A stretch of DNA of 64,000 bases from Dioscorea cayenensis subsp. rotundata (lineage: Eukaryota > Streptophyta > Magnoliopsida > Dioscoreales > Dioscoreaceae). The notes beneath the pieces are model-generated. The model was not told the DNA's origin. It saw only the letters and a list, made by a program, of their open reading frames with translations, and did not search any database. A program made the translations under genes and the position numbers. Below, one piece after another: positions 1 to 11,461 of the stretch. The stretch spans positions 2,356,001 through 2,420,000 of the forward strand of contig NC_052475.1 of the NCBI RefSeq assembly GCF_009730915.1, in the 5' to 3' direction. The stretch's first letter is position 1. Each line of letters opens with the position of its first letter.

Positions 1-47
1 TATTTGTACAAATTACCAAAAAGACTTCCCCACTCATTGGCAACCAT
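1..47 (-). CDS. N-terminus of an unidentified protein, cut by the window edge
   Basis: On the minus strand an ATG at 47-45 opens a frame that stays open to the window edge and reads MVANEWGSLFGNLYK. The codon just before the ATG is TGA in frame, which fixes this Met as the first possible start. A good AT-rich acceptor (TTAGATCAG) lies 27 bases upstream with the exon starting at 74, and a matching non-coding first exon with a GT donor ends at 613. Together they suggest a gene with a 5'UTR intron of about 540 bp. I do not recognise the product, and 15 codons could be open by chance. Confidence 0.35.
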   Translation of the reverse strand, partial: MVANEWGSLFGNLYK

Positions 48-612
48 TCAAGATATCTCAAGGTCACAGTATTGCTGATCTAACAAAATTAAATATACAT
101 AAATAAATAATGCCTATCAATGAATAGAAAAGTCTATGTTGCAAATTTAGTCTGTACAAATAGCATGGCTTACTCAACAACGTGCGAACTCAAGTTTCCA
201 GTAAATATGATTAACAATTGTTTAAATGAAAGTTTAAGACTAGTACCCAACAAATCATACCCAAAAAACTCAGATTCTAACGCCAGAAAAATGCTTACTT
301 GGTCAGAAGCTCTTCTTGCATTTGGAAAAAAAACCTTTTTTTTTTTTCTTTTTTTTCTAATTGAACAACTAGAATTACAACTAGCAAGAAATCATAGTTT
401 AAAAATGTATCAATCCAAGCGAATAAGGAAACAATCATGCTCGCAATGCCCCTAAAACTACAAATCATGATTCAATCAAGAAACGAAAATAACCATCCAG
501 ACAATGGGAAGCCGAAAGAGAAATGATAAAAAAACAAGGATTGTGATTCACATTGCGAGAAGATCCACACGAACTTGCATACAAACAAGAGAAACAACAA
601 GAAAGACGTTAC

Positions 613-715
613 CTTTGAGAAGAAGTACCAACTTCCCTTCGCCCTTCTGAGAGGATCAAGAGATTGGGGATTTTAGGGTTTCTCTGCGCCAACGAAAAAG
701 GAGAAATTTCACGAA
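613..715 (-). other. Probable 5'UTR exon of the left-edge gene
   Basis: Read on the minus strand this stretch has the look of a plant leader: a pyrimidine-rich start, the motif AAACCCTAAAATCCCCAATC, no ATG, and a consensus donor CTCAAAG|GTAACG at 613/612. The transcription start is a guess. The nearest acceptor downstream is at about 74, next to an ATG. A Harbinger-like MITE starts only about 80 bp upstream, at 795, so it would lie in the promoter. Confidence 0.4.
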
Positions 716-794
716 TTCCCCCTAAAATGTATAAAATTATTTTATACCACCACATTTTTTAAAATTACTTTTATTTTCGACTAAAATTATTTTA

Positions 795-1438
795 GGGTCA
801 GTTTGATTCGTTAAAGAGAACAGCACAGTATAGTACAGTACAAATAGTTAAAGTACAATATAAGTGCTTGTGTTGTTCTATGTTTGATTTTCAATGAACA
901 GTACGGAACACAAAATAGATAATACCTTTTTATTATTCTATATTTATTTTATAATAAAAAAAATACAATAATATTTTATGAAAATCTTATCAAATTTTAC
1001 AACAAGTTAAAAAAATTAACATAATTTTAAAAACATTTAATCCACAACAAACAAACTTTCATTAATATCTTAATCCTAAAATACAAATAAATAGATACAA
1101 AAATAAATAAATAAAATTTTAAATAGATTAATAAATAGATAAATAAATAGATAAATAAACAACTAAATTTCAAAAAGATAAATAAATAAATAAAACAAAA
1201 TAAATCATGTTATCACTTCTTAATGAGTATGTAATTTTTAATTTTAAATAGGGATAATTTTGTCGTAAGTTGTCATGTACTACGCAAGAATTTTTTTGTA
1301 GTTTAGCGGTAAAAAAAATTAAGAAGTTGTGTAGTACCGATTGGGTAGTTTGTGCTGTACTCCCATTCCATTTATAAATCAAACGCATAACAAGTTATCA
1401 TGTGATGTCCCTTAAAATCTTGCGTATCAAATGGACCC
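795..1438. mobile_element. PIF/Harbinger-like MITE, 644 bp
   Basis: The ends are inverted: GGGTCAGTTTGATTCG on the left, and the reverse complement of the right end reads GGGTCCATTTGATACG. Both ends are flanked by TTA (792-794 and 1439-1441), the target duplication of PIF/Harbinger elements. The inside is AT-rich with (AAAT)n-like runs and has no long reading frame, so the element is non-autonomous. A diverged stretch at about 1530-1650 resembles its left interior. Confidence 0.65.
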
Positions 1439-1441
1439 TTA

Positions 1442-2159
1442 ATGTGTTTTATTTGATTTTCACTTTTGTTATTATTTTTTAAAAAATATTATTTTTAGCT
1501 CTTGATAAAATTTTCTTTATTTTATTATTTAGATTAAAAGCAATATAAGCGATATAATACAATACAAAATAAATGGTTAAGCTAGCATAAGTGCTTGTAC
1601 TGTTTTATATTTATTATTTAATAGACAGAACAAAATTTTTATTATATGTTAAGAGTAGTTTGATTATTTTTTGTTTTAACAAAAATAATTTGTCTATTAA
1701 TTGTGTTGTAAGTTTGCAAATATTTGTATTATAATTTTTGAAATACAAAAGGTTTATGAAGTTGAGCTACTTAATTATATTTTTTGTGTTATACTCTTGT
1801 CTTATTTGCAAAATAAATAGATGAAAAAAAGTTATATTGTGTTATAATTCAAATTTTTGTATATCAAAGGCCATAATATTTGAAGTGCATTGATAAAATA
1901 CCTTTTATTGGCCGATTACACCACAATTCAACCTCATGGATTAACAAAAGAAAAACTAAATTTTTATTTTTTTTAATATAATAACAATATATAGAGAGAG
2001 AAATAATAACAAGTCAGTTATTCCAATCCTAGATTTTTTTATTTAGAAGAGGAATGAAAAATCAACTCCCTTATTAAAAAGGATGGTATTGTACCACACA
2101 CATTAAATTTATATAATTTTTTATATATATATAAAAAGGAGAAGAGGGGAGGGGTTTAA
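1442..2159. other. AT-rich spacer
   Basis: No gene is visible. It holds a diverged copy (about 1530-1650) of the left part of the adjacent MITE and several A/T runs. Confidence 0.6.
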
Positions 2160-2862
2160 TGTTAAAAACAGTGATTTTAAAGGCTGTAATTTTTTTATTA
2201 ATCCGCAACCAAATAATGATTCTAAAAGCTACAACCTTTTTATTAATTCACAACCAAACATGCAAAATATATGTTAAATGAGCTTCTAAAACACAATATT
2301 AAACCCATTTGAAATTTATTACTCATGTGTATGTTATACAATGATTCTAAAGGGTACAGTTTTTTTTATTAATTTGCAACTAAACATGTAAAATATATGT
2401 TAGATGACCTTCTAAAACACAATATTAAACCCATTCGAAATTTATTACTCATGTGTATGTTAAACAATGATTCTTAAGGATACATTTTTATTTTTATTTA
2501 TTAATTTGCAACTAAACATGCAAAATATATGTTAGATGAGCTTCTAAAACATAATGTTAAACCAATTTGAAATTTATTACTCATGTGTATGTTAAACAAT
2601 GATTCTAAATGATACAGTTTTTTTATTAATTTGCAACTAAACATGTAAAAATATATGTTAGATGAGCTTCTAAAACACAATATTAAACCTATTCGAAATT
2701 TATTATTCATGTGTATGTTAAACAATGATTCTAAAAGGTACACATTTTTTTTTTTTTATTAATTCACAACTAAACATGCAAAATATATGATAGATGAGCT
2801 TCTAAAACACAATATTAAACCCATTATAAATTTAATACTCATGCAGTCACATTTCAAGTAAG
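2160..2862. repeat. Tandem array, 126/132-bp units, about five copies
   Basis: The marker CTTCTAAAAC(A/G) recurs at 2283, 2409, 2541, 2667 and 2799, so spacing alternates 126, 132, 126, 132 bp. Each unit carries a T-run, AATTTGCAACTAAACATG, AATATATGTTAGATGAG and AAATTTATTACTCATGTG. The alternation implies a higher-order unit of 258 bp that was itself duplicated. The short frames across it are by-products of the repeat. Confidence 0.85.
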
Positions 2863-3450
2863 ATCGTAATTTATATTTAGCTTGTGCCTTTCACTTATTT
2901 ATTTATTTACTTATTTTTAGATGGTAAAATTTTATTGAGCTTTTTAAAAAATGGCTAAAAAAATAAACAATAACAACAACAAATAATTCATAATTAAATA
3001 TAATTATGAACTCCATCATAAATAGGTGATCCTTAATGATAGTATCTTTTACCGTAGAGCCACATTGAAACCCAAAATTATTCTTAAATTGCACTAGGTT
3101 CATTGTTGTTGTTGTTGTTGTTGTTGTTATTTTGTGTGTTATGTGGTTAAACATTCAAAATAAATATTGTTAGATGAACTTCTAAAGCAACATTACCCTC
3201 ATTCTAAATTTATTACTTATATAGTGTAATTTCAAGTAACATCATAATTTATATTTAGTTTAAATTATTTATTTATTAATGTTTAGTAGACAAAAATGTT
3301 GAGGGAGAGTGTATCTAGAAAGATAAATAACAACAATAACAAATAATCCACAATCAAATATAATCATGAATTCCATCATAAAGAGGTCATCTTCGCGATA
3401 TAATCATGAATTCCATCATAAAGAGGTCATCCTTATGATAGCATTTTCTT
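2790..3450. repeat. Diverged direct duplication of about 280 bp with a small inner tandem repeat
   Basis: The segment at about 2790-3070 matches about 3165-3450 in order: AGATGA(G/A)CTTCTAAA, then TTTCAAGTAA(G/C)ATC, then a CAATAACAA-rich run, then TCCATCATAAA. In the second copy the 34-base stretch holding AATCATGAATTCCATC is duplicated in tandem (about 3359-3430). Confidence 0.6.
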
Positions 3451-4019
3451 ACTCTATTAGGATCTTATTTGTCGTATTATCATCCCAAATTTTGCTTAAA
3501 TTGCATTAGTTTGATTTTTTTTTTTTATTTTGTTTGTGTTAGTTGTAATTAATCGCAAATTAGATAAGAGTTTAGGCTCATAAAAAAAAATCAATCAATC
3601 AATCAATTAATCAATTAACACAATGCACATTGTGTTGTTCCAACTACCCATTTAATTAAAGCCAAGTTCAAAACTAAGAATAAACTTCCAAAATAGTTAG
3701 CAATATAGATAACTAATTCATAAGTTAAAAATTCAAATGAAAATAGACATGTAAACAAACAAATCCAAAGATTTCTTATCTTCAGTTTAGTTTTGATATT
3801 TTAATTATAGGGTTTGTTGATTGATGTAATGGTGACATGCTAACAAGAAGATCATTTAATCAAAGGGTTTCATCTTTTTTCTTGGGACCTATTCATAAGG
3901 TCATCAACCTAATCTCCACTTTATATTACAACACAAGCATCAAAATGAATTCCTAAACCTTATTATCTTTTAGAATATTGTAGCAAGAAGGTGGATAAAA
4001 TTTAGGGTTTTATTATGAA

Positions 4020-4062
<43 letters not shown>

Positions 4063-4243
4063 CTTGTGAAAGTTTGAAATTACTCATATACCCATGTAAA
4101 ATTTATGTTTTCAATTCATGAATGAATTAAATCATTAAATTACTATATAAAAATGTAAATTTGGGCCATGGATTTTTTTTTTAATAAATATGGACAAGTA
4201 TCTCAATAATATACACATATAAGAATTTCAATATATATATATA
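3451..4243. other. AT-rich spacer with (AATC)n and (TA)n
   Basis: No gene is visible. It holds an AATC run at about 3590-3610 and a long (TA)n at about 4020-4060. Confidence 0.6.
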
Positions 4244-4548
4244 GAGGGCAGATTGTCTATGTACGTTCATAGTATTTATATTCTATGGATGTTATTCTCA
4301 GCTGTCCATTTTAATCCAACGGTGATGGAATGAGAAAAGAAGCACTAGCAGCACATGGGAAAGAGAAAAGCTGGTTGCTGATTTTCATCACGTGGGAAAG
4401 AGAAAAGCTGGTTGCTGATTTTCATCACGTGGGAAAGAGAAGAGCTGGTTTTCATCAACTTAATCCAACCGTTCGATGATAAATCAGACGGTTGTAACAA
4501 ACATCCTTAGAATTCAATTCTAAGGACGTACATAGTTGATGAATTTCC
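4244..4548. mobile_element. Non-autonomous element embedded in (TA)n, with inner 37-bp repeats
   Basis: The block sits between two (TA)n tracts. Its ends form an imperfect inverted repeat: the left reads CTATGTACGTTCATAG, later TCTATGGATGTT, and the reverse complement of the right reads CTATGTACGTCCTTAG, later TCTAAGGATGTT. Inside are three copies (the last shortened) of a 37-bp unit starting CACATGGGAAAGAGAAAAGC, the later two carrying a CACGTG core. A related element lies at 32744-32953. The layout resembles the rice Micron elements, which also lie in (TA)n, but homology to them is not shown. Confidence 0.55.
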
Positions 4549-5793
4549 ATATATATATATATATATATATAATGATTAATTTATTAATAAAAATTAGTTT
4601 AGGTTACTAAGGTTTAAATCATTTAAGCAAATTGTTTTGGATTCAAATATTTATGTATAAAAAAATATATGCAAAAATAGGTTAACTCTACTGTCGGTGA
4701 CTAGCTCAAAATTATTTATTGGAGGATATAAGTGTAATTTCAAATTTTCATATATATATATATATATATATATACTACTACTACTACTTATCTTCATTCA
4801 TTTATAAATTATAATGCATAAGTTTCTACAACTGAGGTAGGTGCAATTGGTGAAATGTCCCATCAATAAGACAAAGTTTATATATGGGGACCGGCATAGT
4901 TTTTAATACTGATCATAAGTAAAAGAACACTAATTGAGTTTGATTAGAGTTAATTTGTGAAGTCAAACTCATTAAGGCACTAACAAACAGAACCTTACTA
5001 AGATTTTTAAGGGCATGAAAGCTCCACTTAATCAACATTAGGTGTGGATTCTAGATCAAGATGAGTACACAAGGACACTTCAATTAGTACTTTATTATTA
5101 CCATTATCATTATTTTTTAATTTTGAAAAAAAAAATAAAGCATATTGCACGTCATTCCACTTCTTCCAAAACTAATCATAGGGTTTTAAGTATACTTTTT
5201 TTTTTCTTCAATCTAATGTCACAACGAGTCATTTGCACTCTGTTTAAATATTACTTGTAATTAATTAATTATTAATTATGTTATTTATGAAATTGCACCA
5301 TGTTATAAGAACTGAAAAGGTTCAATTTAGTAATTGAATAAAAATAAGAGTTTATGAAGAAGGAAAGTAAGTTTGTCCTTATTAAATTTTATGAATTTTT
5401 AGATCAAAATATATATTTTTAATTTTATAGATAAAAAAATTTAAATATATAAAATATAATATATTAAAAGTAAACAATAAAATCTAAGTAAAAAAAATTT
5501 AAGACAAAGGTTCATAGCGTATTGGAATTGGCATTGATCTTAATATGAAATGTGTTACTGATAAAATATTTGACTATTGGCATTGGCATTGATCTCAATA
5601 CGAAATACGTTAGTGTAGAATATTTATAAAAAGTCTGAATTCAAGTTTGGTTGATACAAAAGTAATTATGGGCACTCGATTATGAATGTGAGCTTACAAT
5701 TTGTACCCCACATTGCTAAGTGAGGACGCACAGCTTTGATGCTTAATTTTTTGGCCCGTACACACACATCTTGATAATATTTATTACATTTAT

Positions 5794-5831
<38 letters not shown>

Positions 5832-6438
5832 AAAAAATTTGATGACTCTTCACTTGGTCTTATAAAAGGAAATACATATGATTGATAAATGCAAGACAAC
5901 GTCCTTGCATTTCAACAAATGGTTGTTTGAATTTATAGGCATTATTATATTTTGCCTCTCAGATCTGGCTTGCAAATTATTGAGGATATGTGTTCACGTC
6001 CAGTGGAGGAGGTTTCCTAGAACTTACTTTAATACGCCGACAAAGAACATGGAGGTGGTCATTCTGGTGAACTTGAATTGACCAAATCGCCCCTCCAAAA
6101 AAAAAAAAGAAATCATTTCCATACCCCTTGTAAAAGTGGAAATTTGCTGATATATTCTCATAAAAAACATATACTCATATACCTTATTTTTGTATATGTT
6201 TAAAAATCCACAAATAAAATTTATTAGAGCATAAAGAAAAATCAATTTTGGGGCATCTAAGTATATAGGGTTTCTTGACGTGGGTGGTGGAGGCAGCTGT
6301 TTTGTCTCATTTTGTTTGTATTGTCTTTTGTCTTCTGTTCACTGCTTGTAGGTCCTTTTGTTCCCGTGTTCCTTCTGAAACTGGGGTTGTGATGTTCTTG
6401 TTACTTTTTATTTTATTGAAGTGGTTTATCCACCTTTT

Positions 6439-6480
<42 letters not shown>

Positions 6481-8100
6481 CAAATTTTCGCAAGAGTATA
6501 TAAGTAAATAACCAAAATCTATTTTAGTTACTAGCTAATCATGATTTACTTATAAAGCAAATAAATTTATTTTGATCCATTTGACAAAAATATGTATTTA
6601 TTTTATTTATTTGTCATAATTTAAACTAACCAATGATATAGTCTATTTTTATATTTAAAATGACTACATAAGATTGATATGGAATCATACACATAAATTA
6701 AACAAACCAACTCTAATAAACCGCGTAAATTTAATATAATAGTATTATGTTGAAAAAATCATTCATGATGAAAAACAGGTAAGATCGCTTTGTCTAAAAC
6801 CTCTAAATTAAATAAAACCACCGAATAAGAATTATAAGTATTAGGGATTCAATTGAAGTCCAAGGGTAAGAATGTGAAAAATGCATGGCAAGTACAATAC
6901 AGAATGAAAGGAGCAACATGCAATGATGGACGCAAACAAATTGTCAATGGCTTTGGAGAATATGAAAGCCTATTTATTTCCCACGTTTACACCACCAACT
7001 CTTTTTGACACTTCTTCTTCTCCCTTCTGTTTTATTTATAATAATGTGATAATTTTAGTGGGAGATGACATTTGAATGTTTCTAATAATTGGTGACAATG
7101 TGCATATGATAATGCACAAGAGTTCTTCGGAGTAGTTGAAGATTATGTAAGCCGCAATGAGGACTTTGCTCCTAATTAGTAGACATTTGCATGCATTGAT
7201 TTAAATCATATTAAAGTTTATGTATTTTTATGAAATTTTTAAAACAAATACTATATATTTAGTTTATTTTTAAGCTCAATGCGTGCATTAATTAGTAATG
7301 CCCAAAAAAATTGATAAAAAAGAAAATTTATTGAGATAAACTTGTTATCAAAAAATCATAATTATTATTTTTTGTATTTTTTGAGAATTTATTTTTGTCA
7401 ATCACCTGTTGGTCTATTGGCATCGTATTCTTTGTGTAGAGTGTTCGAAAGTTGATATTAAAGAGGTGGATTCTAATTTCAACTCAAACAAAATAAAGAC
7501 ATCGGTGTATTGAGGTATTAACTCAATGCCGTACATTTTATTAAAAAAATTATAGATTTTTTTTATACATGCCCTGACGTGCATTGTCCACTTTATAAAA
7601 AAAAAATTATAGATTTAATCAATAACAAGAATAGTATATTTTGGTCTTTAAGTGCAGGTATACTTAGTTCCCTCATGTCTTTGATCCTCATCTCTAGCTT
7701 AAACATAATATGAAACTACCACAAGTTTTTAAAAACTTCATTGAAAAATTACAGTTGGTTTCTTAAGAATTTTGTAGATAAAACATTGTTTCCTTGTGAA
7801 TTGTGAAGAATATCTGTCTGTAAAATGTAATGATCAAAACATGATCTCACATGCTCGATCTCTGTTTGCAATTCTTTTACTACTCATTCATATTGAACAC
7901 AAGATATTGACTTTATATATAATCTATATAATTATGCCCATATATTTATGAAGACTAGACCAATTCATGGCTCAAAATCACATGGCCACCAACAATCCAG
8001 AGAGGCTAATGAAGACTAAATAAAATAAGCACAATGTTGATAGTGCCCATATGACAACTATGTTCTAACAATGTTGATAGTTTCCTTATTACTACCATGT
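4549..8100. other. Long AT-rich intergenic region upstream of the extensin gene
   Basis: I find no convincing gene. It holds (TA)n tracts at about 4549-4571, 4749-4773, 5799-5826 and 6441-6476, and an imperfect tandem repeat at about 5520-5600 in which GGCATTGATCT(T/C)AATA is repeated. The short open frames here have no recognisable domains and cross simple repeats. Confidence 0.6.
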
Positions 8101-8118
8101 TTCAACAAACCTCTTTCT

Positions 8119-8127
8119 CTATAAATA
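8119..8127 (+). promoter_or_regulatory. TATA box of the extensin gene
   Basis: CTATAAATA lies about 115 bases upstream of the ATG. It is followed by a pyrimidine-rich leader with a (CTT)n run at about 8174-8207, typical of strongly expressed plant genes. Transcription probably starts near 8150. Confidence 0.7.
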
Positions 8128-8233
8128 CATGGTTTCTCCAAAGCCTCAAGGCATCAAACAAGTCCTCTCTTTCTACTCTTCTTCTTCTTCTTCTTCTTCT
8201 TCTTCTTTATTGAGCTGAATTGCAGGTGATCCA

Positions 8234-10656
8234 ATGAGATTACAAGCCGGTGGCCCCTTCGGGGGTCATCTATTGCCGGCCATTGCCGCAGCACTTGCCT
8301 TATTCCTAGCTTCAAGCAATGTAGCTATTGCCTCAACAGAGCTACCATACATCTATGCATCACCACCACCTCCTTATCTTTATAAATCTCCACCACCTCC
8401 TTCACCATCTCCTCCACCACCCTACTATTACAAATCACCACCACCACCATCACCATCTCCTCCACCACCTTATTACTATAAATCACCTCCCCCTCCCTCT
8501 CCATCACCTCCACCTCCCTATTACTACAAGTCTCCACCTCCTCCTGATCCTTCACCACCGCCTCCATACTATTACAAATCTCCTCCACCGCCGGAGAAGT
8601 CTCCACCACCTCCTTACTATTATAAATCCCCTCCTCCGCCTTCACCTTCACCTCCACCTCCATACTACTACAAGTCTCCACCTCCTCCTGATCCTTCACC
8701 ACCGCCTCCATACTATTACAAATCTCCTCCACCGCCGGAGAAGTCTCCACCACCTCCTTACTATTATAAATCCCCTCCTCCGCCTTCGCCTTCACCTCCT
8801 CCTCCATATTACTACAAGTCTCCACCTCCTCCTTCTCCTTCACCACCGCCTCCTTACTATTACAAATCTCCTCCACCGCCGAAGAAGTCTCCACCACCTC
8901 CTTACTATTACAAATCACCTCCTCCACCTTCACCTTCACCTCCTCCTCCATATTACTATAAGTCTCCACCTCCTCCTGATCCTTCACCTCCACCTCCCTA
9001 CTATTACAAATCTCCTCCTCCACCGGAGAAGTCTCCACCACCTCCTTACTATTATAAGTCACCTCCTCCACCTTCACCTTCGCCTCCTCCTCCATATTAT
9101 TATAAGTCTCCACCTCCTCCTTCTCCCTCACCTCCACCTCCATACTATTACAAATCACCTCCACCACCTTCTCCTTCACCTCCACCACCGTACTACTACA
9201 AATCTCCTCCGCCACCTTCACCATCTCCTCCACCTCCCTACTACTATACATCTCCTCCACCACCTTACCATTACTCACCAATTGTTAAGGTGGTCGGTTC
9301 AGTCTATTGCTACAAATGCTACAACTGGAAATACCCGGTTGAATCTCACATCAAGAAATTATTCAAAGGTAATATTGGTCAATCAAGTTACAAAACATGC
9401 AAATATATATATATATATAAATGTGTACGTAGAACTATGTTGTTAAGCATGTATGTATGACATATATATATATATATATTGCAGGTGCTGTAGTGAAGGT
9501 GACATGCACAGCTGGTCATGATGCATACATTGCTTATGGAGTGACAAAGGGCTATGGCAAATACAGTGTGGCAATCAAGGGCTATCCTTACTGGAAATAT
9601 GGAGCAGAGGGTTGCAAAGTTGAGCTCCATGCAGCACCAAAGGGGTCTGTTTGCAATATCCCTACAAGCTTAAATATGGGTACCAAGCTCAGAGTTGTGT
9701 CCAAGACACATGGTCATGATCAAATTGTTCTAAAGGCTAAATCCCTTGCATATGCACCAGAGAAACCATATGCCGAATGTGAAAAGCCCAAACCTCCTGT
9801 TTATCACTACACATCTCCTCCTCCTCCGGTGGAGTCTCATCCACCAGTATATTACTATAAATCCCCTCCACCACCATCACCCTCTCCTCCACCTCCTTAC
9901 TACTATAAATCTCCACCACCACCATCGCCGTCTCCTCCACCTCCTTACTACTATAAATCTCCACCACCACCGTCGCCATCTCCTCCACCTCCTTATTACT
10001 ATAAATCTCCACCACCACCATCGCCATCTCCTCCACCTCCTTATTACTATAAATCTCCACCACCACCCTCACCGTCTCCACCTCCGCCTTACTACTACAA
10101 GTCTCCGCCACCACCATCACCATCTCCTCCACCTCCTTATTACTATAAATCACCACCACCTCCATCACCATCTCCTCCACCTCCTTATTACTATAAATCA
10201 CCACCACCTCCATCACCATCTCCTCCTCCACCCTATTTCTACAAATCACCTCCTCCACCCTCACCATCTCCTCCACCTCCATACGTCTACAAATCACCAC
10301 CACCACCGTCGCCGTCTCCTCCGCCTCCTTACTACTACAAATCACCACCACCTCCATCACCTTCACCTCCACCTCCATACCTCTACAAGTCCCCACCACC
10401 TCCATCTCCATCTCCTCCACCTCCGTACGTCTACAAGTCCCCACCACCTCCATCACCTTCACCTCCACCACCCTACCTCTACAAATCTCCTCCACCTCCA
10501 TCGCCATCTCCTCCACCTCCGTATGTCTACAAGTCACCACCACCACCATCGCCTTCACCTCCACCACCCTACCTCTACAAATCTCCTCCACCTCCATCTC
10601 CATCCCCACCTCCTCCCTACATCTATTCCTCCCCACCACCTCCCATTCATTATTAA
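8234..10656 (+). CDS. Extensin with a central Pollen Ole e 1 domain, 768 aa
   Basis: Secreted hydroxyproline-rich cell-wall glycoprotein. The exons are 8234-9368 and 9485-10656. The 116-bp intron splits a Gly codon and the phase matches. Residues 1 to about 34 are a signal peptide with the hydrophobic core AIAAALALFLASS. Residues about 45-348 are an extensin array of 16-residue units SPPPPSPSPPPPYYYK, with DP, EK and KK variants. Residues about 350-480 form a globular domain with six Cys (359, 362, 386, 422, 435, 477) and the features of Pollen_Ole_e_1. Residues about 485-768 are a second array whose Tyr motif drifts from YYYK to YVYK/YLYK. In this family SPPPP is hydroxylated and arabinosylated, and YxY forms isodityrosine cross-links. 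It differs from transmitting-tissue proteins, which end in the Ole e 1 domain. The antisense and frame-shifted open frames across the repeats are shadows. Confidence 0.93.
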
Positions 10657-11180
10657 GAGTAAAAAGTTCGGCACTCTCATCTCCTCCTCCAAAACCAGGT
10701 AATTAGTCTCATATTCACATTCACACATTCTTAATTAAACTCAAGTTAATCCACAAGCTTAATAATATATATATATATATATATTATAAACTAATTCTAT
10801 CAAACATCTTGTTTAATTTCCAGGCTTCCTGACTAACAGAATAAAGAGAGTTTGGCAAAGCACAAGGCTGTTGTCTACATGTCATTATCACAATGAATAT
10901 CATACTTGGATGAGAAACCTAATCAATAATATGCATGCAATTCTCATAGCATGCATGTTGTGGAAGAAGTACTACTGCACTGAGCTTTGCCAAAGATCTC
11001 CAAATGAAATAAATGGGAGGAAGTGAAGGAGTCGGATGGAACTTGGATTCTTGTATTCGTTGTGTGAATTCATGAATTTTCTTCTTATTTGTTTATCATA
11101 TTTTTCTATGTGAATGGCATTTGTTTCATTTAAGATGTAATATTGGTGCACGCATCCCAGTAAATCAATAAATAACATGA
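10657..11180 (+). other. 3'UTR of the extensin gene, with an intron
   Basis: A donor AACCAG|GTAATT at 10698/10699 and an acceptor TTTCCAG at 10823 define a 125-bp intron in the 3'UTR. The intron contains a (TA)n tract. The spliced leader resumes GCTTCCTGAC. Candidate poly(A) signals are AATAAA at about 10840 and near 11167. Introns in the 3'UTR are known for some extensin genes. Confidence 0.6.
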
Positions 11181-11389
11181 GTTTTAAGTTACATTCTTCA
11201 CTTGTTGTAAATGTATAGTATTTTATTATGGATTGAAACTTTCATTTTTGGGAAATTATTATTTTTTTTTTTTAATAAATTGGCGAAAAGCACTTTTTTT
11301 ATTTTTTTGCATTGTGTCTGGTTCTTGGGAAATTATACACATTGAATATGACGTTTTGTCTAAAAAAAAATTAATATATAAAAATAACC

Positions 11390-11461
11390 CGCCGTTGCCG
11401 GGGATCGAACCCGGGTCACCCGCGTGACAGGCGGGAATACTCACCACTATACTACAACGAC
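11390..11461 (-). tRNA. tRNA-Asp (GTC)
   Basis: The 72-nt minus-strand cloverleaf starts GTCGTTGTAGTATAGTGG (A box) and has anticodon GTC at 11428-11426 in the loop CTGTCAC. Its B box is GGTTCGATCC, and the acceptor strand CAACGGC pairs with the first seven bases (one G-T). The discriminator is G, as expected for Asp. A T-run for Pol III termination follows at about 11385-11381 on the minus strand and again further on. There is no intron and CCA is not encoded, as in other nuclear plant tRNA genes. Confidence 0.97.

Noticed and set aside
7388-7620. Possible tRNA-derived SINE (GTGTTCGAAAGTTGAT as a B box)
   Set aside because: No A box at the right distance, no target duplication, and only a weak T-run.
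8325-9281. Long minus-strand frame opposite extensin array one, and similar ones at 9737-10639
   Set aside because: Low-complexity antisense of the proline codon repeats. They have no start context or domain.
11233-11447. Open frames overlapping the tRNA on both strands
   Set aside because: Their tails are the tRNA sequence itself.
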